The notes under the pieces are model-generated. The model was given only the letters and a program-made list of their open reading frames with translations. It was not told where the DNA came from and searched no databases. A DNA stretch of 7,657 nt from Streptomyces katrae (lineage in GTDB: Bacteria; Actinomycetota; Actinomycetes; Streptomycetales; Streptomycetaceae). Below are positions 1-6,599 of the stretch, piece by piece; position 1 is the stretch's first letter; every line of letters starts with the position of its first letter. Location: assembly GCF_000966975.1 (NCBI RefSeq), contig NZ_JZWV01000978.1:1-7657 (forward strand), in the 5' to 3' direction. Both the position numbers and the translations under genes were made by a program.

Positions 1-1
1 G

Positions 2-925
2 GCGGGCCGCCGGGTCCGGCGGTGGCTGCGCGGACGTCCGTCCGCCCTCGCGGCCACCGCCGTCCTGGCCCTCCTCGTCCTCCTCGCCCTCGCCGCACCC
101 CTGCTCGCCCACCTCACCGGACAGGACCCGAACGCCTACCACGACGACCTCGTGGACTCGGCCCGCGGCGGCGTCCCCCTCGGCTCCTTCGGCGGGATCT
201 CCGCCGACCACTGGCTCGGTGTCGAACCCGGCACCGGCCGCGACCTGTTCACCCGCCTCCTCTACGGGGCACAGGTCTCCCTCCTCGTCTCCCTCGGCGC
301 CACCGCCGTCCAGGTGGCCATCGGCGTCGCCGCCGGGATCACCGCGGCCCTCGGCAGCCCCCTGCTGGGACGGCTCATCGGCGGAACCACCGATGTGATG
401 ATCGCCCTGCCCCTGCTGGTCCTCGCCGTCGCCCTGACCGCCGTCGTCCCGCCCGGCTTCCCGCGCCCACTGCTGCTGGTCCTCGTCATCGGCGTCCTCG
501 ACTGGGGCGGCACAGCCCGGCTGGTCCGCGCCCAGACCCTGTCCCTGCGCGGCCTGGACTTCGTCGAGGCCGCCCGGCTCGCCGGCAACGGCCGGCTGCG
601 GATCGCCCGACGGGAACTCCTGCCCTCGCTGGCCGCCCCCGTCATCACCCTGGCCGCCCTCAAGGTCCCGACCAACATGGTGATCGAGGCCTCCCTCTCC
701 TTCCTCGGCGTCGGCGTGAAGCCGCCCACCCCCTCCTGGGGGCAGATGCTGTCCAGCGCCCAGACCTGGTTCCGCGCCGACCCCGCCTACGTACTGCTCC
801 CCGCCGGGCTGCTCTTCGTCACCGTGCTGTCCTTCACCGTCCTCGGCGACGGCATCCGTACGGCCCTCGACCCGCGCGAGGGTTCGCGCCTGCGGGTCGG
901 CACCGGAAAGGAGCACGCCGCATGA
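2..925 (+). CDS. DppC-type ABC transporter permease, 5' partial
   Basis: Inner-membrane permease of a dipeptide/oligopeptide (Dpp/Opp) ABC importer; it would pair with the next gene product to form the transmembrane channel. The start lies before the window; 307 residues are visible. The frame is open from base 2, and a hydrophobic segment typical of the first DppC helix lies at about visible residues 14-37. That segment precedes the GTG at 152, so 152 is not the true start. Family marks are HWLG...GRDLFTRLLYGAQVSL, characteristic of DppC rather than DppB, the EAA loop (VEAARLAGNGRLRIARRELLP, from about base 563) that contacts the ATPase, and SFLGVGVKPPTPSWG near the C-terminus. The stop overlaps the next start (ATGA, 922-925), indicating translational coupling. 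The transported substrate cannot be read from the sequence; peptides, nickel and other small solutes are all possible in this family. Confidence 0.93.
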   Translation, partial: AGRRVRRWLRGRPSALAATAVLALLVLLALAAPLLAHLTGQDPNAYHDDLVDSARGGVPLGSFGGISADHWLGVEPGTGRDLFTRLLYGAQVSLLVSLGATAVQVAIGVAAGITAALGSPLLGRLIGGTTDVMIALPLLVLAVALTAVVPPGFPRPLLLVLVIGVLDWGGTARLVRAQTLSLRGLDFVEAARLAGNGRLRIARRELLPSLAAPVITLAALKVPTNMVIEASLSFLGVGVKPPTPSWGQMLSSAQTWFRADPAYVLLPAGLLFVTVLSFTVLGDGIRTALDPREGSRLRVGTGKEHAA

Positions 926-1914
926 CGGGCTTCGTGCTCAAGCGCCTCGGCAGCGCGCTCCTCGTCCTCCTCGCGCTGTCCGTCCTCGTCTACGCCCTCT
1001 TCTACGTCGCCCCCGGCGACCCCGCCCGCCTGGCCTGCGGAGAACGCTGCAACCCGCAGCAGATCGCCCAGGTCCGCGAGCAGCTCGGGCTGAACGCCCC
1101 CGTCGTCACCCAGTACCTGCACTTCCTCCAGGGGCTGCTGGCTGGACGGGACTACTCCGGCGGCGCCGGACTGGTGCTGCACTGCGACGCACCCTGCCTC
1201 GGGTTCTCCTACCAGAACGACCGGCAGGTCACCGAACTCCTCCTGGAACGGCTGCCCGCCACCCTCTCCCTCGCCCTGGGCTCCCTCGTGATCTGGCTCG
1301 TCGTCGGCGTCGGCACCGGACTGCTGTCGGCGCTCCGCCGCGGCGGACCCACCGAACGGGTACTCACCGTGCTGACCCTCGCCGCCACCGGCACCCCCGT
1401 CTTCATCCTCGGGCTGCTGCTGCTCATGGCCGTCTGCGCCTACCTCCAGTGGCTGCCCTTCCCGACGTACGTGCCCTTCGGCGAGGACCCCGAGCAGTGG
1501 GCCTGGAACCTGCTGCTGCCCTGGGTCACCCTCGGCGTCTTCGAGAGCGCCAAATACGCCCGGCTCACCCGCAGCTCCACCCTGGAGACCCTCGCCGAGG
1601 ACCACATCCGCACCTTCCGCGCCTACGGGGTGGGGGAGCGCAGGATCGTCACCCGGCACGCGGTGCGCGGGGCCGTCGCCCCCGTGATCGCCCTCAGCGC
1701 CGTCGACTTCGGCACGATGATCGGCGGCGCGGTGCTCACCGAATCCCTCTTCGGCATCCCCGGCCTCGGCAAGACCCTCATCGACGGAGTACGGGTCGTG
1801 GACCTGCCCGTCGTCGTGGGCGTCGTCCTCGCCATCGGCACCGCCGTCGTCCTCGCCGGAGCCGTCGCCGACCTCCTCTACGCCCTCGCCGACCGAAGGG
1901 TGACCCTGACATGA
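922..1914 (+). CDS. DppB-type ABC transporter permease
   Basis: Second permease of the same peptide-type importer, 330 residues, a normal length for the family. The ATG at 922 is preceded by AAAGGAG (907-913) at an 8-base spacing and overlaps the upstream stop. The N-terminus (FVLKRLGSALLVLLALSVL, then YVAPGDPA) is the standard DppB first helix and following motif. Further hydrophobic segments lie at about residues 112-138, 148-175, 195-210, 253-275 and 290-322. The cytoplasmic EAA-type loop is at about 224-250 (EDHIRTFRAYGVGERRIVTRH), followed by ESLFGIPGLGKTLIDGV, also typical. The loop after helix 1 carries two Cys-x3-Cys pairs (C39/C43 and C88/C92), which would face outside. Gene order is C then B, the reverse of the common dppABCDF order. 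The stop overlaps the ATPase start (ATGA, 1911-1914). Confidence 0.95.
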   Translation: MTGFVLKRLGSALLVLLALSVLVYALFYVAPGDPARLACGERCNPQQIAQVREQLGLNAPVVTQYLHFLQGLLAGRDYSGGAGLVLHCDAPCLGFSYQNDRQVTELLLERLPATLSLALGSLVIWLVVGVGTGLLSALRRGGPTERVLTVLTLAATGTPVFILGLLLLMAVCAYLQWLPFPTYVPFGEDPEQWAWNLLLPWVTLGVFESAKYARLTRSSTLETLAEDHIRTFRAYGVGERRIVTRHAVRGAVAPVIALSAVDFGTMIGGAVLTESLFGIPGLGKTLIDGVRVVDLPVVVGVVLAIGTAVVLAGAVADLLYALADRRVTLT

Positions 1915-3632
1915 CCGACCACCTGGTGGACGTCACCGACCTCGCCGTCGACTTCCCCGTCGGAGCCCCCGGCTCGTACGTACGGGCCGTCGACGGGGTC
2001 TCCTTCACCCTGTCGGCCGGCCGGGCCCTGGGCATCGTCGGCGAGTCCGGCAGCGGCAAGTCCACCGTGGCGGCCGCCCTGCTCGGACTGCACCGGGGCA
2101 CCGGCGCCCGTCTCACCGGCAGTGTCCGCGTCGGCGGCACCGACCCGGCCACCGCCTCCCCGGCCGCCCTGCGCGCCCTGCGGGGCGGCACCGCCGCCAT
2201 GGTGTTCCAGGACCCGCTGAGCTCCCTCGACCCCTACCACGCGATCGGCGACCAGATCGCCGAGGTGTACCGGGTCCACACCACCGCCACCCGCCGGGCC
2301 GCCCGCGCCCGCGCCGTCGAGGTCCTCGACCGGGTCGGCATCCCCGACGCCGCCCGCCGCTCCCGCGCCCGGCCCCACGAGTTCAGCGGCGGCATGCGCC
2401 AGCGCGCCCTCATCGCCATGGCCCTCGCCTGCCGCCCCCGTCTCCTCGTCGCCGACGAACCGACCACCGCCCTGGACGTCACCGTCCAGGCCCAGATCCT
2501 CGACCTCCTCCACGGCCTCCGCGAGGAACACGGCCTCGCCCTGCTCCTCGTCACGCACGACGTGGGAGTGGCGGCGGAGAGCGTGGACGACCTTCTGGTG
2601 ATGCGGGAGGGACGGGTGGTGGAACGCGGACCGGTGGGGGAGGTGCTCACGACCCCCACCGCCGCTTACACCCGTGCCTTGCTGGCGGCCGTGCCGCGCC
2701 TCGACGCGGCGCCGAATCCAGCCCCGCCTGGGGGTACCCCCGGACGGAGTCCGGGGGAGGTTGAGGCGCTGGGGTCCGGGCGCAGCCCGGGGAACGGAGG
2801 AAGGGCGGGCAGGGGACCGGCCCCGCAGGGCAACGACACGGCCCCCACCCTCGAAGCGACAGCCCTCCGCAAGGAGTTCGGCCGCGGCAAGCGCAAGGTC
2901 ACGGCCGTGGAGGACGTATCGCTCATCCTCCACCCGGGAGAAACCCTCGGCATCGTCGGCGAGAGCGGCAGCGGCAAAAGCACCCTCGGCCGCATCCTCG
3001 TCGGCCTCCTGCCCCCCACCGCCGGCGAGGTCCGCCACGCCGGCGCCGCCCCCGCCACCGGCATCGCCCCCGGGGCCCAGATGGTCTTCCAGGACCCCGT
3101 CTCCTCCCTCAATCCCCGCCGCAGCATCGGCGAGTCCATCGCCGACCCCCTCCGCGCGGCCGGGGAGCGCGACGGGTCCGCCGTCCGCCGACGGGTCGAG
3201 GAACTCCTGGTCCGGGTCGGCCTGGAGCCCGGCCACTACGACCGCTACCCGCACGAGTTCAGCGGCGGCCAGCGCCAGCGCGTCGGCATCGCCCGAGCCC
3301 TGGCCCCCCGGCCCCGGCTGATCGTCTGCGACGAGCCCGTCTCCGCCCTGGACGTCACCACCCAGGCTCAGGTCACCGCCCTGCTGGCGGAGATCCAGCG
3401 GGACCTGGGCATCGCCCTGGTCTTCATCGCCCACGACCTGGCGGTGGTCCGGCAGGTCAGCGACCGGGTCGCCGTCATGCGCGCCGGCCGGGTCGTCGAG
3501 GAGGGCCCGGTGGACGAGGTGTACGGCAGGCCCGCCCACCCGTACACCCGCCGGCTCCTCGACGCCGTGCCCGTCCTGGACCCGCTGCTCGCCGCGCGCC
3601 GCCGCTCGGCCCGCCAGGAGGTGTACGCCTGA
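1911..3632 (+). CDS. Fused DppD-DppF type ABC transporter ATP-binding protein
   Basis: Cytoplasmic energy-coupling subunit with two complete nucleotide-binding domains in one 573-residue chain. Domain 1 has Walker A GESGSGKS (44-51), Q-loop Q100, signature FSGGMRQR (158-165), Walker B LLVADEP (178-184) and switch H216. Domain 2 has Walker A 350-357, Q394, signature FSGGQRQR (450-457), Walker B LIVCDEP (470-476) and H508. All catalytic elements are intact in both. The C-terminal HPYTRRLLDAVP segment is typical of the oligopeptide ATPase family. The start at 1911 overlaps the DppB stop; a loose AAGGGTGA lies about 10 bases upstream. The linker (about residues 266-312) is Gly/Pro/Arg-rich, and residues 269-296 are encoded by a dispersed repeat (2716-2797). 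No frameshift or internal stop is seen, and no ATG or GTG in the linker offers an obvious separate start for domain 2, so a true fusion is likeliest. Confidence 0.95.
   Translation: MTDHLVDVTDLAVDFPVGAPGSYVRAVDGVSFTLSAGRALGIVGESGSGKSTVAAALLGLHRGTGARLTGSVRVGGTDPATASPAALRALRGGTAAMVFQDPLSSLDPYHAIGDQIAEVYRVHTTATRRAARARAVEVLDRVGIPDAARRSRARPHEFSGGMRQRALIAMALACRPRLLVADEPTTALDVTVQAQILDLLHGLREEHGLALLLVTHDVGVAAESVDDLLVMREGRVVERGPVGEVLTTPTAAYTRALLAAVPRLDAAPNPAPPGGTPGRSPGEVEALGSGRSPGNGGRAGRGPAPQGNDTAPTLEATALRKEFGRGKRKVTAVEDVSLILHPGETLGIVGESGSGKSTLGRILVGLLPPTAGEVRHAGAAPATGIAPGAQMVFQDPVSSLNPRRSIGESIADPLRAAGERDGSAVRRRVEELLVRVGLEPGHYDRYPHEFSGGQRQRVGIARALAPRPRLIVCDEPVSALDVTTQAQVTALLAEIQRDLGIALVFIAHDLAVVRQVSDRVAVMRAGRVVEEGPVDEVYGRPAHPYTRRLLDAVPVLDPLLAARRRSARQEVYA
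2716..2797 (+). repeat. Dispersed hairpin-rich repeat, copy 1, inside the ATPase gene
   Basis: This segment matches, in inverted orientation, the segment at 5530-5614. By hand alignment, 53 of the first 59 bases (2716-2774 against the complement of 5614-5556) are identical, and the remainder is similar in structure with small length differences. It contains the palindrome GGGGGTACCCCC (2730-2741), a 9-bp stem with a 3-base loop (2737-2745 with 2749-2757) and a 6-bp stem with a 3-base loop (2776-2781 with 2785-2790). It is read in frame as the linker between the two ATPase domains. Repeats of this look occur between genes in Streptomyces chromosomes; that family assignment is from memory of the pattern, not a search. 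Confidence 0.85.
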
Positions 3633-3724
3633 CACCCCCGCACCACCGGACCCACCCGCCGGTACGCCTTTCCTAGCGCGCTCGAACGCGAACCGTACGG
3701 GAAAGTTACGACTCTTCACCCCTT

Positions 3725-3762
3725 CCGGTGGCGCGACGGACAACCGTCCGTCGCGCCACCGG
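3725..3762. terminator. Strong 17-bp inverted repeat in the intergenic gap, probable terminator
   Basis: The arms CCGGTGGCGCGACGGAC (3725-3741) and its exact complement (3746-3762) enclose the loop AACC. This is the most stable hairpin I see outside coding sequence. It starts 92 bases after the ABC operon stop and ends 70 bases before the glycosyltransferase start. There is no T-run on either side, which is common for actinomycete terminators. Alternative roles are an mRNA-stabilising 5' structure of the downstream operon or an operator, since the symmetry is perfect. The rest of the 3633-3832 gap includes a relatively A/T-richer stretch at about 3695-3720 where a promoter could lie, but I find no convincing -35/-10 pair. 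Confidence 0.6.
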
Positions 3763-3820
3763 CGTATCCGCTTGAGTTCTCCCGCGGCGGGTCACCGGAC
3801 CGACGGCGACCGCCAGTAAC

Positions 3821-3826
3821 GGGAGA
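3821..3826 (+). promoter_or_regulatory. Ribosome binding site for the glycosyltransferase
   Basis: GGGAGA lies 6 bases before the GTG at 3833. A second in-frame GTG at 3842 (protein starting MRIGLLTEGG) would leave a spacing of 15 bases, which is too long, so 3833 is preferred. Confidence 0.55.
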
Positions 3827-3832
3827 ACGGGG

Positions 3833-5503
3833 GTGCCACTCGTGCGGATCGGACTGCTCACCGAAGGTGGTTATCCGTATGCGGCCGGAGAGGCGGGGCT
3901 GTGGTGCGACCGGCTCGTGCGCGGACTCCCGCAGCACGAGTTCGAGCTCTACGCGCTGAGCCGCAGCGCCGAACAGGAGGAGCGCGGCCGGGTCCCGCTC
4001 CCGCGGCAGGTCACCCGCGTGCGCACCGCCCCGCTGTGGGCCCCCGCCGACGACGGCCGGACCCACTCCCGGCGCGAGCGGCGGCGTTTCGCCGCCTGCT
4101 TCGGGGAGCTGGTGCGCGGCATCTGCGGCGGCAGCGCGTCCGCGGCCGGACCGGCGATGGCAGAGGCCTTCGCGGCGGGGCTGTACGGGCTCGCCGAACT
4201 CGCCCGGGACCAGGGCGGGATGTACGCGGCCCTGCGCTCCGAGACCGCCGTACGCGCCCTGGAGGCCGGCTGCCGGGCCCCGGGCGCGGGCCGGGCCGTA
4301 CGGGAGGCGCGGGTCCCCGACCTGCTGGAGTTCGCCGACGAACTGGAGCGGCTGCTGCGGCCGCTGTCCCTCGACTGGTACGGGGAGCCGGGGCTCGGCG
4401 CCGTCGACGTCTGCCACGCCGCCGCCGGCGGGGTGGCCGCCGTACCCGGGCTGCTGGCCAAACGCTTCTGCGGGGTCCCGCTGCTGGTCACCGAGTACGG
4501 GGTCCAGCTGCGCGCCCACTACCTGGACCAGGGCCCCGACGGGCCGGCCGGGCCCGGCGCCGGCGGTCCGGGAGGCGGCCCCGCCAGGCCCGCCGTCCGC
4601 GCCCTGCTCGCGGCCTTCCACGTCCGGCTGGCCGGGGAGATCTACGCCCGCGCCGACCTGCTGACCCCGGGCAACGCGCACGCCCGCCGCTGGCAGGAGC
4701 GGTGCGGGGCGCCCCGGGAGCGGGTGCGGACCGTGTACCCGGGGATGGAGGCGGACCGATTCGCCGCCGTCGGCGAGGATCCCGGCTGCGGGGACCCCGA
4801 CACGCTGGTGTGGGTCGGGCGGGTGGAGCCGGCCAAGGACCTGATCGGCCTGCTGCACGCCTTCGCGGAGGTCCGGCGGGCCGCCCCGCACACCCGGCTG
4901 CGGATCTTCGCCACGTCCGCCGCGCCGGGGTACCTGGCTGACTGCCGCTCGCTGGCCGCGCAGCTCTTCCCCGACGAGGCCGCGGACGCCCGGACGGCCG
5001 GCGAGAACCCCGTCGGGTTCGAGGAGGTCGGCGGGCCCGAGGCGCCGTCGGCGGCCGACGCGTACGCCGCCGGGCGGATCGTGCTGCTGTCCTCGGTGAT
5101 CGAGGGGTTCCCGATCAGCCTCGTCGAGGCGATGCTGTGCGGCCGGGCCACGGTGTCCACGGACGTCGGGGCCGTCTGCGAGGTCATCGGCGGCACCGGG
5201 CTCGTCGTCCCGCCGCGCAACCCGCGCGCCCTGGCCGACGCCTGTCTCGCGCTGCTCGGCGAACCGGAACGGGCCCAGCGGCTGGGGGCGGCGGCGCGGG
5301 CGAGGGCGCTGGAGCTGTTCACGGTCGAGCAGAACGTGTCGGCCTTCCGGGAGAGCTATCTGTGGCTGCTGGCCAGGGGTGCCGGACGGCGGGAGGGCGA
5401 GGTCCCGTTCGCCCGGCCGGCGGAGGCCGTGGTGCCGGGGCACTGGACGACGCCGACGTGGAGCGTTGCCGATCCTGCGGGGGCTGAGGGGGCGGCGGTA
5501 TGA
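3833..5503 (+). CDS. PelF-like GT4 family glycosyltransferase (DUF3492-type N-terminus)
   Basis: Predicted cytoplasmic retaining glycosyltransferase of 556 residues with a GT-B fold. The N-terminus (IGLLTEGGYPYAAGEAGLW, residues 6-24) resembles the DUF3492 start of PelF, where the segment reads roughly LLLEGTYPYVSGGVS. A second PelF-like stretch is HAAAGGVAAVPGLLAKRFCGVPLLVTEYG (195-223, shown here in outline only). The C-terminal donor domain has VYPGMEADRF (301-310), VGRVEPAKD (328-336) and the GT4 EX7E motif E424...E432 in IEGFPISLVEAM, followed by STDVGAVCEVI. Residues 232-253 form a Gly/Pro/Ala-rich insertion between the domains. PelF in Pseudomonas uses a UDP-sugar to polymerise the cationic GalNAc-containing exopolysaccharide Pel. 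This protein is divergent, so donor and product remain inferred. It is the first gene of the operon, and its stop overlaps the next ATG. Confidence 0.88.
   Translation: MPLVRIGLLTEGGYPYAAGEAGLWCDRLVRGLPQHEFELYALSRSAEQEERGRVPLPRQVTRVRTAPLWAPADDGRTHSRRERRRFAACFGELVRGICGGSASAAGPAMAEAFAAGLYGLAELARDQGGMYAALRSETAVRALEAGCRAPGAGRAVREARVPDLLEFADELERLLRPLSLDWYGEPGLGAVDVCHAAAGGVAAVPGLLAKRFCGVPLLVTEYGVQLRAHYLDQGPDGPAGPGAGGPGGGPARPAVRALLAAFHVRLAGEIYARADLLTPGNAHARRWQERCGAPRERVRTVYPGMEADRFAAVGEDPGCGDPDTLVWVGRVEPAKDLIGLLHAFAEVRRAAPHTRLRIFATSAAPGYLADCRSLAAQLFPDEAADARTAGENPVGFEEVGGPEAPSAADAYAAGRIVLLSSVIEGFPISLVEAMLCGRATVSTDVGAVCEVIGGTGLVVPPRNPRALADACLALLGEPERAQRLGAAARARALELFTVEQNVSAFRESYLWLLARGAGRREGEVPFARPAEAVVPGHWTTPTWSVADPAGAEGAAV
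5486..5492 (+). promoter_or_regulatory. Ribosome binding site supporting the 5500 start of the membrane protein
   Basis: GAGGGGG sits 7 bases before the ATG at 5500, inside the end of the glycosyltransferase gene. Together with the ATGA overlap it favours 5500 over the later in-frame starts at 5659 (ATG) and 5689 (GTG), whose upstream regions are weaker or merely G-rich. Confidence 0.5.
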
Positions 5504-6516
5504 CGACCTCGGACATCGCGGGCGCGGCGCCGTTGCCGGGGGCTCTGCCCCCGAGCCCCCGCGCCTCGATCGCCCCCAGACTCCGTCCGGGGGGACCCCC
5601 AGGCGGGGCTGGATCTGGCCGGGCTGCGGCCGACCAGGTCGCGGGTGGTCCTCGGGCGATGGCCGGCGGCCGGCGGGGCGGGGATCCCGTGAAAGCGCTG
5701 CTGCACCGGCACCGGGAGCTCTGTGAGCGGGCCGTCGACGCGCTCGAGGTCGCCGCCGGGCTGGAGGCGTGCGGGATCACCGACCGGACCGCCGCGCGGT
5801 TCCGGCACCGGGACGTGTTCTCGCTCGCCGAGGAGCTGTACGCGCGGACCCCCCGCCGGGAGGAACCCGCCGAGGAGCCCGTCCGCGTCCCGGCCGGGGG
5901 CCGGACGGTGGCGCGGCGGTTCGGGGGCGCCCTGCTGCCCGGGGCCCTCGGGTGCGCGGCGGCCGCCGCCGGGGTGCCCGGGTCGGGGTGGGCGGCGGGG
6001 CTGCTCGCCGTCCTCGCGCTGGTGTGGCCCGGGCGGGCCGCGGGCGGCCGGTTCCCCTGGGCCGCGCACCTGCTCGCGGCCGCCGTCGCCGGCTGGGCCG
6101 TCCACCGGCACGGGCCCGCCCTCGGGCCGGCCCTCGCCCTGGCGGTGGCCCCCGGCTACCTCACCGCCGCCCTCTACGCCGCCCGGGCCCGGCGCCGGCT
6201 CGCCGGGAGCCGGGCGCTGGACGAGTTCGCCGCCGGGGCCCGGCCCCTGCTGGCCGGAGCGCTCCTGCTGTTCACCGCGGCCGCCACGGGGGCTGCCGCG
6301 CTCGCCGGAGCCGCCCCCGCGACGGCCGTACCGCTCGCGGTGCTGCTGTTCCTGGTCCGGCTCCTCCTCGGCCACGGCGCCCACCGCGCACCGGTGGCCG
6401 CGGCCCTCGCACTCGCCCTGGTCCCCGTCCCGGCCGCGGTGTACGCGGCCGTCGCGGGACTCCTCGTACACGCCCTCCTCGCGCTGTCCCGTGCCTCCGC
6501 ACACGCGCGTCCCTGA
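5500..6516 (+). CDS. Multi-pass integral membrane protein of the polysaccharide operon
   Basis: Hypothetical 338-residue protein. Three parts are visible. Residues 1-63 are a Pro/Gly/Arg-rich tail, of which 11-38 are encoded by the dispersed repeat at 5530-5614. Residues 64-120 form a soluble, probably helical segment (LLHRHRELCERAVDALEV, then TDRTAARFRHRDVFSLAEEL), which I believe recurs in Streptomyces membrane proteins of unknown function. Residues 140-330 are very Ala/Leu-rich, with about six to eight hydrophobic stretches (near 141-158, 162-177, 186-203, 206-226, 248-270, 275-290, 297-328). It overlaps the glycosyltransferase stop by ATGA, so coupled expression and a shared role, for example export or anchoring of the synthase, are plausible. 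It is shorter than typical PelG, and no known enzyme motif is seen. The true start may be 5659 or 5689, which would leave the repeat untranslated. Confidence 0.85.
   Translation: MTTSDIAGAAPLPGALPPSPRASIAPRLRPGGPPGGAGSGRAAADQVAGGPRAMAGGRRGGDPVKALLHRHRELCERAVDALEVAAGLEACGITDRTAARFRHRDVFSLAEELYARTPRREEPAEEPVRVPAGGRTVARRFGGALLPGALGCAAAAAGVPGSGWAAGLLAVLALVWPGRAAGGRFPWAAHLLAAAVAGWAVHRHGPALGPALALAVAPGYLTAALYAARARRRLAGSRALDEFAAGARPLLAGALLLFTAAATGAAALAGAAPATAVPLAVLLFLVRLLLGHGAHRAPVAAALALALVPVPAAVYAAVAGLLVHALLALSRASAHARP
5530..5614 (-). repeat. Dispersed hairpin-rich repeat, copy 2 (inverted), in the 5' end of the membrane protein gene
   Basis: Inverted relative to copy 1 at 2716-2797. The best conserved part is 5556-5614, which starts at the ATCCAGCCCCGCCTGGGGGT end on the minus strand. 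It has a 7-bp stem with a 3-base loop (5537-5543 with 5547-5553) in the place of the 6-bp stem of copy 1, with changed bases but preserved pairing. It is read in frame as residues 11-38 of the membrane protein if translation begins at 5500. Confidence 0.83.
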
Positions 6517-6548
6517 GCGCCGTACCCCCTGAACAACGACAACTCACC

Positions 6549-6554
6549 AAGGAG
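6549..6554 (+). promoter_or_regulatory. Strong Shine-Dalgarno site ahead of the 12-codon mini-ORF
   Basis: AAGGAG at 6549-6554 lies 6 bases before the ATG at 6561, within an unusually A-rich stretch (6530-6560) for this genome. It is the strongest ribosome binding site in the window, yet it serves the mini-ORF and not directly the epimerase, whose own GAGGGG lies at 6583-6588. Confidence 0.6.
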
Positions 6555-6560
6555 AAAAGG

Positions 6561-6599
6561 ATGACCGGCCAGCCAACCAACCGAGGGGCCGCGCGATGA
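6561..6599 (+). CDS. 12-residue mini-ORF, possible leader peptide of the epimerase
   Basis: The reading frame encodes MTGQPTNRGAAR and stops at the TGA of 6597-6599, which overlaps the epimerase ATG at 6596 as ATGA. The strong Shine-Dalgarno site 6 bases upstream makes translation likely. The arrangement could load ribosomes and pass them to the epimerase by termination-reinitiation. The peptide has no run of one amino acid, so classical attenuation is not suggested. It lies between the membrane protein stop (6516) and the epimerase, in a different frame from both neighbours. It could be chance, because the codons are few. Confidence 0.45.
   Translation: MTGQPTNRGAAR

Noticed and set aside
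152..154. GTG at 152 as the start of the first permease
   Set aside because: The reading frame continues upstream and encodes the expected first transmembrane helix, so the gene is cut by the window edge.
22..921. Extension of the DppB frame upstream to base 22
   Set aside because: The upstream part is an Arg/Pro-rich shadow of the DppC gene; the DppB N-terminal helix starts at 922 behind a good ribosome site.
787..1659. 290-codon open frame on the minus strand
   Set aside because: Antisense to the two permeases; composition is Gly/Glu/Asp-rich without a domain.
1449..1910. Extension of the ATPase frame upstream to 1449
   Set aside because: The extra residues are Arg/Pro-rich and overlap DppB in another frame; the ATPase family starts near 1911 with the ATGA overlap.
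1878..3743. 621-codon open frame on the minus strand
   Set aside because: It runs antisense to an ABC ATPase with intact motifs in both domains; its product is Gly/Asp/Val-rich low complexity, as expected for an antisense frame in GC-rich DNA.
3772..3777. TTGAGT as a -35 promoter element for the glycosyltransferase operon
   Set aside because: No acceptable -10 element lies 16-19 bases downstream.
3716..5443. 575-codon open frame on the minus strand
   Set aside because: Antisense to the glycosyltransferase; the product is rich in Gly, Arg, Pro and Gln with no domain, and it would begin inside the opposite gene.
5356..6504. 382-codon open frame on the minus strand
   Set aside because: Antisense to the membrane protein; low-complexity Gly/Arg/Pro product with no recognisable motif.
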